The position numbers were made by a program, and so were the translations under genes. Shown one piece after another: positions 6,356 through 15,600 of a stretch of DNA of 23,321 nucleotides; position 1 is the stretch's first letter, and each line of letters begins with the position of its first letter. Origin of the DNA: a virus. The stretch lies in the IMG/VR virus record IMGVR_UViG_3300046028_002655, positions 1 to 23,321 of that record; one strand, 5' to 3'. The notes below the pieces were generated by a model. The model saw only the letters and a program-made list of their open reading frames with translations, did no database searches and was not told the DNA's origin.

Positions 6356-6391
6356 GGGGCGGGTCGGGCAACCGGCTCGCCCCTTCTTTCT
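6356..6391 (+). terminator. intrinsic terminator after the capsid-cement unit
   Basis: GGGGCGGGTCGG (6356-6367) pairs with CCGGCTCGCCCC (6372-6383) as a 12-pair stem with two G-U wobbles, closed by a GCAA tetraloop (GNRA type). TTCTTTCT (6384-6391) follows. It lies between the cement gene stop and the ribosome site of the next gene. The position parallels the terminator after T7 gene 10, which is known to be leaky. Confidence 0.75.
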
Positions 6392-6402
6392 GGGAGACAG
6401 AC

Positions 6403-6591
6403 ATGGCTGACCGTTTCTATGGAATCGACCGTGGCGCTGCCGGTGTCCGCAGCGTGACCGAGAGTGCGTCCACGACCGGCCTCGACATCGAGGTTCGCGT
6501 GGACCTCATCGGGATGAGCAAGCTCGAGGTGCTGCTCGCCATCGACACGCTCAAGGAAGCGATCACTCAGGATACTTGGCCGCCGGCCTGA
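6403..6591 (+). CDS. small hypothetical phage protein between cement and tail genes
   Basis: This 62-residue protein starts at ATG 6403 with GGGAGACAGAC directly upstream, nearly identical to the leader of the gene at 120. The sequence has MADRFYGIDRGAAGVRSVTE, then IEVRVDLIGMSKLEVLLAID and a short helix. It has no membrane segment. Small proteins of this size and position, starting with a basic Gly/Ser segment and followed by an amphipathic EVxxAIDxLxEAI helix, occur in related podoviruses, but I know no function for them. Its place between head and tail genes suggests a minor virion component or assembly factor. Confidence 0.7.
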   Translation: MADRFYGIDRGAAGVRSVTESASTTGLDIEVRVDLIGMSKLEVLLAIDTLKEAITQDTWPPA

Positions 6592-6609
6592 TAGCCGCGG
6601 GAGGCGCCC

Positions 6610-7212
6610 GTGGCTACCAGTGACGTTGCGATTGCCAATCTCGCGCTGACCAAGCTCGGCGATCTGCGGATCACCGCGCTCACGGACAACACCAAGCCCG
6701 CGCGCGAGCTCAATGCCATCTACGGGATGCTGCGCGACAAGTTGCAGCGCACCTTCAACTGGCGCTTCTGCGTCAAGCGGGCGAGCCTCGCCGAGGATGT
6801 GGCGACCCCGGTGTTCGACTACTCGCACCAGTACACCCTGCCGGCGGACTGCCTGCGGGTGCTTCAGATCAACGCCTACTACCCTGCGCCGGACCTGTCC
6901 GACCTCATCAGCAGCGGCGGCCAGGAGTATGTCATCGAGGGCGGCAAGATCCTGACCCGCAGTTCGGGTTCGCTGAATCTGCGCTACCTTGCCCGCATCT
7001 CTGACCCGACCAAGTTCGATTCCGCGTTCGATGATGCGTTCGCCGGCTTCTTGGCCTACAACGTCTGCGAGCCGCTGACCCAGTCTGACGCGAAGAAGAA
7101 CGCCGCGCTGCGCGATTACCGGATGGCGCTCATGGATGCCATCCGTGCGAATGCCATCGAAAACCCGCCGGAGAGCATCGCCGACACGACTTGGCTGACC
7201 GTGAGGCTCTGA
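6610..7212 (+). CDS. tail tubular protein A-like head-tail adaptor (T7 gp11-like)
   Basis: This 200-residue protein has a GTG start at 6610 with GGGAGG (6599-6604) upstream. The first residues, SDVAIANLALTKLGDLRI, followed by ELNAIYGMLRDKLQRTFNWR and a TLPADCLRVLQI segment, are typical of T7 gp11-like adaptor proteins. A ring of this protein sits under the portal and joins it to the tail nozzle. The length equals the usual 190-200 residues. The stop overlaps the start of the nozzle protein by one base (TGATG), and the pair gp11-gp12 is encoded in this order in podoviruses. No alternative function seems likely. Confidence 0.9.
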   Translation: MATSDVAIANLALTKLGDLRITALTDNTKPARELNAIYGMLRDKLQRTFNWRFCVKRASLAEDVATPVFDYSHQYTLPADCLRVLQINAYYPAPDLSDLISSGGQEYVIEGGKILTRSSGSLNLRYLARISDPTKFDSAFDDAFAGFLAYNVCEPLTQSDAKKNAALRDYRMALMDAIRANAIENPPESIADTTWLTVRL

Positions 7213-10073
7213 TGCCAAACGTCAATCCAGCCATCGTCAACTTCAACGGCGGCGAGGTGGGTTCGCTCATGGGCGGGCGCACCGACTTCGAGAAGTACTC
7301 CTCGAGCGCGCACCGGATGCGGCGGTTCATCCCGACCGCGCAAGGTCCGGCGAAGCGGTGTCCCGGCACCAAGTACGTCCTGGAGACGCGCTTCCCCAAC
7401 AAGCGGGTGTGGCTGCAACGGTTTGAGTTCGCGTTCGACCAGGCCTATGTCATCGAGTTCGGTGACGAATACTGCCGCTTCTACACCGACCGCGGCGTAG
7501 TGCTAGAAGACCCGATCGACATCTCCGGCATCACGCAGGCGAACCCGGGCGTGGTCACCTATGTCGGGGCGAACCCGTCGAACGGCGACTGGATGTATGT
7601 CTCGGGCGTGGCCGGCATGACTCAGGTCAATGGCCGCTACGTGAAGGTGACCAACGTCAATTCTGGCGCGAAGACCTTTGAGCTCTACGACATCGATGGC
7701 GGCATCATCGACACGACCGGGTATGGTGCATATGCCGGAGGCGGCGACCTCGGGCGGGTCTACACCATCACGTCGCCCTATGCGGTGGATGACCTGTTCA
7801 CCCCGGAGGGGACGTCGGCGCTCTCGATCGCTCAGTCCGGCGACGTGCTGTATATCGGCTGCGAGGGCTATCAGCCGCGCACCCTCACCCGTTCGGGCAA
7901 CACGAGCTGGGCATTCGCGGCCTACGCGCCAAGCGACGGCCCGTTCCAACGCGAGCCGGACACCAAGCTCGCATTCACCCTGAGCGGCACCACCGGCAAC
8001 GTCACGGTGTCTGCCGGCGCGGCCATCTTCGACAATGACTCAGTCGGGATGCTGCTGCGGCTGCAACCCATCAACATCACCACGACCCAGTGGGAGACCG
8101 CCAAGGCCATCACGGCGGGGAACATCCGCAAGTCCTCGGGCAAGTTCTATGAGGCGGTGAACAGCGCCACGACCGGCGCGGTGCGTCCAATCCACGAGGA
8201 GGGGCAGGACTACGACGGCAATGCCGGCGTCCTGTGGAAGTTCCTGCATCCCGGCTATGTGGTGCTGAAGATCACGGCGGTGACCAGCACGGCTCAGGTG
8301 AGCGCCGACATCGTCGGCCCCGGCGTCGCGCCGACCGAGCTGCTCGGGTCGACCTCCTGCTCCTACCGCATCGGCGCATGGGGCGAAGGCATGGGCGGGG
8401 CGTACCCGTACAAGACCGCGTTCTGGCGCGATCGGCTTTGGTGGGGCGGCGGGCAGAACGTCTATGCCTCGGTGGCCGGCGACTACGGCTCCCACGCGCC
8501 CGACACGTTCGGCGAGATCCTGGCCGACAACGCGCTCAACCTGACGCTCGCGGTCGGCAACGTCGACAAGGTGCGCTGGATGCGCCCGGGCAATGCCCTC
8601 ATCGTCGGCACCGCTGGTGCGGAGATCGCCATCCGCGAGAACGTGACCACGGCGCCGCTCGGCCCGGAGAACGTGAAGTTCGACCTGCAGTCGGCTGAGG
8701 GGTCGATGGAGCTCGAGCCGGCGCTCGTCGAGGATGCGGTGCTGTTCGCGCGCGTCGGTGGCCGGCGCATCATGGAGCTGCGGTTCGACCTGCAGGTCGA
8801 TGCGTGGGTGCCGCGGGACATGAGCGTCCTGTACCCGGAGATCACCCGGTCCGGCATCGTGGACATGGAGTACCAGAAGGAACCGGATGACATCCTGTGG
8901 TGCGTCCTCGGTGACGGGCGGCTCATCGGCCTGACCTACGACCGCGAGCAGAACATCTACGGATGGCATCAGCACCCCATCGCTGGGACGGACGCGAAAG
9001 TCGAGGCGGTGCAGATAATCCCTAGTCCCAACGGCGACCTCGATGATGTGTGGCTGGTGGTGTCCCGCACCGTCGAGGGCGACATCCCTTACGAGTTGGC
9101 GCTCGAGGCTGGCGGTGACCTGCTGACCGAGGGAGAGGATCGGCTAGTGCTGGAATTGGATGTGAGCAAGACCCGGCGCTTCATCGAATACATCGGCCAG
9201 TCCATTGAGGAGGGCGACGATGTGCAGGGTGCCGGCTACCTTGACGCATCGCTGGAGTTCAACCCGGTGATTCCGGCGGACCTGTTCTTGTCGAGCGGGT
9301 ACCAGACGGTCGGCAGCACCAATGTGCTGTTTACGGTGACATCGAGCCTTGAGATTGCTAGCGAGGCAAATGAGTTCATCACGGCTGAGAACGGCGATTT
9401 CATGGTGGTGAACGACCCGGTGTTCCTGCCGAGCGATGTCAACCGCGAGGTGGTGTATCGGTACTACGACACGGACGCCGAGCTCTGGCGTACCGCCCGT
9501 GCGCGCATCACGACCTATGTTGACCAAGAGAGCGTGAGGACCACCATCATCGCGGCATTCCCGAATGATGATGTCCCGTTCAATGAGTGGCGCATGACTG
9601 CGACCTCCCTGCGGGGCATGTACCACCTCGAGGGCGAGACGGTGTCGGCGCTGGCTGACGGGCAGGAGGTCACCGGGCTGCTGGTCACGGACGGGACCGT
9701 GACGCTGCCGTTCCCGGCCTCGCGCGCGACGGTCGGCTACCCCTACACCTCGACGCTGGCGACCCAGCGGCTGGAGGCCGGGGCGTCGATCGGCACGGCG
9801 CAGGCCAAGATCAAGCGCATCCACAAGATCGGGCTGCGGCTCTATGCGAGCTTGGGCGGCAAGGTCGGCCCGAGCCGGACCAACCTCGATCTCATCCAGT
9901 ACCGCACGACCACCGACCTGATGGACGAGGTGCCTCCGCTCCTGACCGGGGACACCGACGTGTTCGCCTTCTCGGGCGGCTACGAGACGGACGGGCGCAT
10001 CTGGGTGGTGGCTGACCAGCCGCTCCCGATGACCGTCATCGCGCTCTACCCCGAGATGGAGACGCAGGGATGA
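7212..10073 (+). CDS. tail tubular protein B-like nozzle protein (T7 gp12-like)
   Basis: This is a 953-residue protein. ATG 7212 overlaps the upstream TGA and is preferred over an in-frame TTG 21 bases earlier. The N-terminus NPAIVNFNGGEVGSLMGGRT, followed by DFEKYSSSAHRMRRFIPTAQ and GPAKRCPGTKYV, is the signature of podovirus tail tubular B proteins. They form the hexameric nozzle below the gp11 ring. The centre contains FWRDRLWWGGGQNVYAS and IWVVADQPLPMTVIALYPEM closes the protein, both common in this family. About residues 628-735 carry short motifs (LALEAGGDLLTEG, FITAENGDFMVVN) in DNA of lower GC (about 55% over 9301-9420), suggesting an inserted beta module. It is somewhat longer than T7 gp12 (about 800 residues), consistent with such an insertion. 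Confidence 0.9.
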   Translation: MPNVNPAIVNFNGGEVGSLMGGRTDFEKYSSSAHRMRRFIPTAQGPAKRCPGTKYVLETRFPNKRVWLQRFEFAFDQAYVIEFGDEYCRFYTDRGVVLEDPIDISGITQANPGVVTYVGANPSNGDWMYVSGVAGMTQVNGRYVKVTNVNSGAKTFELYDIDGGIIDTTGYGAYAGGGDLGRVYTITSPYAVDDLFTPEGTSALSIAQSGDVLYIGCEGYQPRTLTRSGNTSWAFAAYAPSDGPFQREPDTKLAFTLSGTTGNVTVSAGAAIFDNDSVGMLLRLQPINITTTQWETAKAITAGNIRKSSGKFYEAVNSATTGAVRPIHEEGQDYDGNAGVLWKFLHPGYVVLKITAVTSTAQVSADIVGPGVAPTELLGSTSCSYRIGAWGEGMGGAYPYKTAFWRDRLWWGGGQNVYASVAGDYGSHAPDTFGEILADNALNLTLAVGNVDKVRWMRPGNALIVGTAGAEIAIRENVTTAPLGPENVKFDLQSAEGSMELEPALVEDAVLFARVGGRRIMELRFDLQVDAWVPRDMSVLYPEITRSGIVDMEYQKEPDDILWCVLGDGRLIGLTYDREQNIYGWHQHPIAGTDAKVEAVQIIPSPNGDLDDVWLVVSRTVEGDIPYELALEAGGDLLTEGEDRLVLELDVSKTRRFIEYIGQSIEEGDDVQGAGYLDASLEFNPVIPADLFLSSGYQTVGSTNVLFTVTSSLEIASEANEFITAENGDFMVVNDPVFLPSDVNREVVYRYYDTDAELWRTARARITTYVDQESVRTTIIAAFPNDDVPFNEWRMTATSLRGMYHLEGETVSALADGQEVTGLLVTDGTVTLPFPASRATVGYPYTSTLATQRLEAGASIGTAQAKIKRIHKIGLRLYASLGGKVGPSRTNLDLIQYRTTTDLMDEVPPLLTGDTDVFAFSGGYETDGRIWVVADQPLPMTVIALYPEMETQG

Positions 10074-10498
10074 CGTTCGAAGTGCTGCCATTCGTCCCGG
10101 CTGACCTTCGGGAGTTGAGCCTGCAGCCCTCGCAGGAGTTCCTGTCGGCGTTCATCGGGCGTTCCGGGTATGGGCAGGAGTTGGTCGAGGCTGGCCCCTG
10201 CTACACGGCGCGGGCGGGCGGGCGGATTGTCTGCTGCGCCGGGCTCGTGAACCTCTGGGAGGGGCGTGCGTCGGCGTGGGCGCTGCTCTCTGCGGACTCA
10301 GGCCGGTGGATGGTCCCGCTGCATCGGGCGGTTGCGGAGTTCTTCGACGGCTGCGGGATCGAGCGCGTCGAGGCCTATGTGGTGCCGGACTTTATGCCCG
10401 GTCACCGATGGGCGAGAATGCTCGGGTTCGAGCGTGAAGGCCGGATGCGGGCCTTCCAGCGAGGTCAGGATATGGACATGTACGCGAGGGTGCTCTGA
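10070..10498 (+). CDS. GNAT-fold acetyltransferase-like protein (internal virion protein A position)
   Basis: This 142-residue protein has ATG 10070 overlapping the nozzle gene stop (ATGA). It has the end pattern of GNAT acyltransferases: VVPDFMPGHRWARMLGFERE, then GRMRAFQRGQDMDMYARVL, like the (N/H)xxAxRxxxxLGFxxEG signature. The usual acetyl-CoA loop (Q/RxxGxG/A) is not evident; SGRWMVPLHRAVAEFF occupies that place. In T7-like phages a protein of the same size and place, gp13, is an internal virion protein needed for assembly of the ejection core. The gene may therefore encode a catalytic enzyme or a structural derivative of the fold. The gp14-like gene follows with a one-base overlap. Confidence 0.75.
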   Translation: MTFEVLPFVPADLRELSLQPSQEFLSAFIGRSGYGQELVEAGPCYTARAGGRIVCCAGLVNLWEGRASAWALLSADSGRWMVPLHRAVAEFFDGCGIERVEAYVVPDFMPGHRWARMLGFEREGRMRAFQRGQDMDMYARVL

Positions 10499-11040
10499 TG
10501 GCAGACCCGGTCACTTTGGGAGTCATCGCCTCGGCTGCGGCGGCTTCGTCCCTGATGGCGACAGGCCAACAGCGGCAGATCGGCGCGGCGCAGGCGCGGG
10601 CGCTCGAGATAGAGGCCGGTGTCGCTCGGCGGCAGGCTGGTCTTGAGACCGAGGCGCTTGGCCGGGAAACGCGGCGGCAGTTCGGCGAACTTCGGGCGGC
10701 TGGCGCTCAGGCGGGGCTGCTCGACTCGGTGTCCTTCGGGGACGTCTACAAGCAGGCGGCGACGGCTGCGGAGTTGGACGCACTGTCCCTGGCGTATCAG
10801 GGCGAGACGCAGGCGCAGGGCCTGCTGACCGAGGCTCGCATCACCCGTGCCGCCCGCCCGTCGTGGACGCAGGGCGTCCTGCAGGCCATGGCTATGGGCA
10901 TCGGCCAATATGCAAGCGCGGGTGGCACGATGCCGGGAAGCCGCCCGAATGCGTCGCAGTTGACCGGGGTGAAGGTCACTGGACGGCGTGTCCCGACCAC
11001 GCTCACCACCACGACCAGCCGATACTCGGGGCCGAGGTAA
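10498..11040 (+). CDS. internal virion protein B-like ejection protein (T7 gp14-like)
   Basis: This 180-residue protein has ATG 10498 sharing a base with the upstream TGA. A short Ala-rich hydrophobic start (LGVIASAAAASSLMA) is followed by a long Ala/Gln/Arg helix (QQRQIGAAQARALEIEAGVA and on). The phrase QFGELRAAGAQAGLLDSVSF is typical of podovirus internal virion proteins located at the gp14 position. The C-terminus is basic and Thr/Pro-rich. In T7, gp14 leaves the head with the DNA and forms a channel in the outer membrane. The assignment rests on gene order, size and helix pattern, as these proteins diverge quickly. Confidence 0.75.
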   Translation: MADPVTLGVIASAAAASSLMATGQQRQIGAAQARALEIEAGVARRQAGLETEALGRETRRQFGELRAAGAQAGLLDSVSFGDVYKQAATAAELDALSLAYQGETQAQGLLTEARITRAARPSWTQGVLQAMAMGIGQYASAGGTMPGSRPNASQLTGVKVTGRRVPTTLTTTTSRYSGPR

Positions 11041-11043
11041 GCC

Positions 11044-12690
11044 ATGGCGAAGCTTGAGTTCTACCGTCAGCAGGTTGTCCCGCGCATCGCTACGCCGAGT
11101 GCGCGTGGGCTCGCTGCTGTGGGGACTCAGGCTGCGGAGACTGCCGAGGCCGTGGCGCGTGGGGCTACAGCGTTTGCTAGGCTTTCGGCTGACCTCGACG
11201 AGCTGCGTGTTGAGGATGCGTTCAATCAGTTGCGCGACCAGCAGACCGATTTGATGATGAACCCGGAGACGGGGTTTACATCGAAGAAGGCCGCTGATGC
11301 GGTAGCGCCTGATTTCATGACCAAATACTCGGGCGATTTCAAGAAAACGATTGAGCGGGTAGCGTCTGGGTTGCCGAACACTCGGCAGCAAGACATGTTC
11401 CGGCGTCGGGCTGCAATGGCCGAGGCTGAGTTCGACGACTCTTTGATGCGGCATGTCCTGCGCGAGACAGATCAGTACCGGGATAATGTTTACAAGGGGG
11501 CGGTCGCCACTGAGGCGAATCAAGCCGCGCTCAACTGGCGCGACCAGGCGAAGGTAAACGATAGCATCGGGCGCATCGCAACGAATACGGCGCTCTGGGC
11601 TGACCGCAACGGCATTACCGGCGACGCGCTGCTTGCGGTGCAGATGGACAACATCGACCAGGTGCATTCGGCGGTGGTCAATTCGGCGCTCGATGCTGGG
11701 GATGTAGAGTTTGCTGCGCAGTACATCGACCGCAACCGATCGACCATCAAGGCTCCGAGGCTTGTGGAGCTCGAGGGCAAGGTGGCGACCGAAACCGACC
11801 TGCGGGCGTCTGCGCGTATTGCGGACGATGTGATGGGGTCGTTCGGCAATCGCATCCCGAGCGAGACCGAGGTGCGTCAGGCGGTGCGCGAGGTTGCCGG
11901 TGACAATGTGCGGGTGCGCGACGACGCGACCAGTGAGGCGCTGGCGCAGTTGGGGTCCAAGTTGCGCGATCGCGAGCGGCAGCAGCAGGAAGTCATGGCT
12001 GCGGTCTACGGCAGGCTGGATGCGAACGGCGGCAATTTCGCCGCGCTGCCTGCATCGCTGCGGGCGGCGATTCCCGGCGACAAGATTGGGCAGGTCAGAA
12101 ACTACGCAGACAGTCTGCGCGGCGGCGGCAAGATTGAAACCGACACGGAGGTCTACTACAACCTGCGGATCAACCCGCAACTGCTGAAGCAGGCCAATCT
12201 TTTGGCACTCCGCAACAAGCTCGAGGATGCCGAGTTCAAGGAGTTGACGCGGTTGCAAGCAGACCTGATAAACGCGCCGGAGGCGACGCAGACCGAGATT
12301 CTGAACACGAGGCAACGGATGAACCTGCGGCTCTCCGAGATGGGGATCAACCCAGAAGCGAGGTTTGGGACACCCATGGCGAAGCGCGCCGGCCAGGCGC
12401 TCATCACCTTGGACATGAATATCTTTGAGCGAGAGCGGGCATTGGGTCGCAAGCTGACACCGGAAGAACGGAACGCGGAGGTCGATCGGCTGTTTTCTGA
12501 TGTGACGGTGCGCGGAAATCTTTTCGGAACCAATAGAGTGATGCTGTTTGAGGCTACGACTGAGCAAGAAATCGTGATTCCTGATGACGACAGGAAAGCG
12601 ATTACCGATGCGCTGCGCGCCACCGGCAAGGAAGTGAGCGAGCAGAACATTCGGGCATACTTCCTCAAGGCGAAAGGACGTCTCAAGTGA
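11044..12690 (+). CDS. internal virion protein C-like ejection protein (T7 gp15-like)
   Basis: This 548-residue, largely alpha-helical protein has ATG 11044 with GAGGT (11034-11038) five bases upstream. It contains ATAFARLSADLDELRVEDAF, LNWRDQAKVNDSIGRIATNT, and a terminal SEQNIRAYFLKAKGRLK. Helical proteins with an N-terminal ALxxLxxxLxxxRxEDAxNxLR pattern between gp14-like and gp16-like genes are counterparts of T7 gp15, part of the periplasmic tube built after ejection. No enzyme motif is visible. The DNA is less GC-rich than its neighbours: 48-53% in the four 60-base lines counted at 11281-11400 and 12481-12600, suggesting a different history. Its stop overlaps the GTG of the giant gene. 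Confidence 0.78.
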   Translation: MAKLEFYRQQVVPRIATPSARGLAAVGTQAAETAEAVARGATAFARLSADLDELRVEDAFNQLRDQQTDLMMNPETGFTSKKAADAVAPDFMTKYSGDFKKTIERVASGLPNTRQQDMFRRRAAMAEAEFDDSLMRHVLRETDQYRDNVYKGAVATEANQAALNWRDQAKVNDSIGRIATNTALWADRNGITGDALLAVQMDNIDQVHSAVVNSALDAGDVEFAAQYIDRNRSTIKAPRLVELEGKVATETDLRASARIADDVMGSFGNRIPSETEVRQAVREVAGDNVRVRDDATSEALAQLGSKLRDRERQQQEVMAAVYGRLDANGGNFAALPASLRAAIPGDKIGQVRNYADSLRGGGKIETDTEVYYNLRINPQLLKQANLLALRNKLEDAEFKELTRLQADLINAPEATQTEILNTRQRMNLRLSEMGINPEARFGTPMAKRAGQALITLDMNIFERERALGRKLTPEERNAEVDRLFSDVTVRGNLFGTNRVMLFEATTEQEIVIPDDDRKAITDALRATGKEVSEQNIRAYFLKAKGRLK

Positions 12691-15600
12691 CGGACTATCG
12701 CCGTCTCATGGAGGAGGAAAACCCGTACCTTGAGCTGATGCGCCAAGAGGAGAGCGATGCGCTGCGCTCGGCGATGTACGGCGCGGCGCAGACCAACCCG
12801 GATGTCGAGGCCGACCTCCGCAAGCTCGCTGAGAAGGTCAACGTTCCGGTGGAGACCGTGCGGATTGACCGCAAGGAGATCGAGCGTCAGGCCATCCTCG
12901 GCGAGGTGGACTACGAAGGGCTGGTGAAAGACTCGCCTGTCACCGCGAATTTCCTCGCGGAGCAGGCTGATGTCGCGCGCGACGATGTCAGCGTGCTGAC
13001 CCGTATCGACCGGACGTTCCGCGCTGCTGGGCAGGGCATTGAGCAAGCCTCCATCATGGATCAGGTGGAGCCGCTGAATTGGCGTTGGGTGTCCGGCGAA
13101 TTCCTCTCGCCTGCTGAACAGACATTGCGGCGCGAGCTGCTCAACAAGATGCAGGCGCTGGGCAAGACCCCGGAGCGCGGCGACAATCCAATTGCGTGGG
13201 TCTTCGGGCAGACCGGCTACACCGCGCGCCAGTTGGTGTCCTCGGTGCGCGAGGGTGGCAAGGGCGCAATCATCGGTGCTGCAGCCGGCGCTGGTGGGGC
13301 GCTGCTCCTCGGCCAAGCGGGTCCGCAGGTGGCGCTGCCGGAGGAGATCCTCACAGTCCCTGGCGCATTTGCATTGGGTGGTAGCGCCGGGTACAAGCTC
13401 GGAACGCTGGTCTACAGCTACAAGTCTGAGGCCGGGTTCGCGTTCGTTGAGTACGAGCAGATGCGGGACGAGTCCGGCCAGTTGATTGACCCTGCGGTCG
13501 CGCGCGGGGCTGCGGCTGCGGCGGGCCTGTTGAATGCCGGCCTTGAGACAATCGGCGACATCGCACTTGCCAAGAGAATTCCTGGAATCGATCGGCTGCT
13601 CGGCGCGGGATCGCGTGAGGCCATCAAGACCCTGCTGGCGCGCCCGACCTTTCGTAATGCCGTCGCGCAGGCGGGCAAGAAGTGGCTGCAGTCCGCAAGC
13701 ATCGAAGGCGTGACCGAGTCGATACAGGAGCTCATAGTTATCCTCGGGCGCGAGTTGGCGCAGGGCGTCAGCGGGCAGGAGTTTGCACCGGATGCGGCAG
13801 ACAGCGATCTGATGCGGGTGCTGGAGTCCGGCGCTGCGGGCTTTGCCGGCGGTGCCGGTGTCGGCCTGCCGGGTTCGACAATCTCTGCGGTCAGCAACGT
13901 GCGGGAGGTCCGCAAGGCCAACCAGACCCAGCAGTTCATGCAGGCGCTCGGCGAGGCGGCCGGTGAGTCGAAGCTCCGCGAGCGGTTGCCGCAGACGTTC
14001 CAGGACTATGTCGCCCGCATCCGCGAGCAGGGTCCGGTTGAGAATGTTTTCATCCCCGCCGATCAGTTCACCCAGTATTGGCAGAGCCAGAACGTCGACC
14101 CGGAGCAGGTCGCCAATGAGGTCGGCGCGACCAACTACACCGAGGCGGTCGCCACCGGCAGCGATGTCATCATCCCCATTGAGACCTACGCGACCCGGCT
14201 CGCCCCGACCCCGCACCACAGCGGCCTGATGAAGGATGTCCGGTTGGCGCAGGGCGACCTGACCATCCGGGAGGTGGAGGCGCTCGAGGCCCGCCGCAAG
14301 GAGGTCGAGGCCGAGATCCAGACCATGATGGAGCAGGAGGGGGTGGAGGCCGAGACCCCCGCCATCGAACAGGTGAAGCAGGAGGTCCTAGGGCAGCTTC
14401 TGGGGCGATTCGACAGGGCGACCGCAGACAACTATGCCACCCTCTATGCGCGGGCTATAAACAGTCTGGCGCAGCGTGGCGGCATGGACCCGATGGAGCT
14501 GCACCGCCAGTACGGGCTGGAGGTGGTCACCCCGCTGCCGGACATCCTGCAGGCCCGGGCCGGGGTGGACACCGCGCTCGACCCCCTCATCGATCGGCTC
14601 CGCAGCAACGACATCCCGAGCCGGCGGGAAATCTACGGCAAGTCCCTGGCCGAGTTCCTGCGTGAGCGGGGCGGGGTGCAGGATCAGGGCGGCGAGCTCG
14701 GCGCCCGCGATGCCAAGCTCTGGGACCGCGACAACCGGCGGGTCGGCGAGAAGGCGCTGGTGTCCGAGACCGGCATGTCGTTCGACGAAGCCCGCGAGCT
14801 CGCGCTCGAGGCCGGGTTCGATGTCGGCGAGACCGAGCAGACCTTCCTCAACGCCATGGACCGGGAGTTCCGCGGCGAGGGCGTGTTCATGCCCGGGAAG
14901 GAGCGGGCGGATCTGGCCGAGCTTGCCGACGCGCTCGAGGGACTGGAGCAGTTTCTCGGGCAGCAAGGTATCGATGTCACGACCACCGACAACGCGACCG
15001 TCAAGGCGCTGATTGCCAAGGCGAGCGAGGGCATGGGCGGGGTGCCGGAGGTGGAGTTCAACCAGCCCCTCTCAACCCGGCTGCGAAACTTCGGGGTGCA
15101 GATCGAGAGCTTGGATGATGCGCGTCGGAAGTGGGATGCCGGGTTCCGCATCTTCGCGTTCCACGAGCAGGGCGATGCCCCCTATGAGGTGCCGTCCATC
15201 GAGCAGCTAGGGGCATGGACCGCCGACCAGTTGCTCGCGCTGCCGCCCAACGCCGGCAGGGCCGGAGCCTCCGGGGTCAAGACCATCGACACCGCGCCCG
15301 GGCGCTACGCATCGCGCACCGAGATGGTGAAGGATTCGGTGCGCGAAATCGCTGCGGATCGGGTGCGTACCCCGGCTGAAGCGGCTGCTGCATTCGCCAC
15401 CCTCGCGCGCGGGACCCGCGAGCGGTTCGATGTGTTGGTCACCGACAAGAACGGCAAGCCGCTGGCTATCGTCGGCACCTCCATCGGCGACATCTCGTCG
15501 GCTGCGGTCTACTGGGGGCAGATTGCTGCGGAGGCATTCCGCATCCAAGGTGCCGCCAACATCTGGGTGGCACACAACCACCCGAGCGGAAACTGGCGGC

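Noticed and set aside
10465-12567. A 700-codon open frame on the minus strand opposite the gp14- and gp15-like genes
   Set aside because: The + strand genes here have ribosome sites, overlapping starts and family-like sequence. The antisense product is rich in Arg, His and Leu with no recognisable motif, typical of a shadow frame in GC-rich DNA.
12156-14219. A 687-codon minus-strand open frame spanning the end of the gp15-like gene and the start of the giant gene
   Set aside because: It crosses a gene boundary on the opposite strand, has Arg/Leu/Gly-biased composition and no motif; a by-product of GC-rich codon use.
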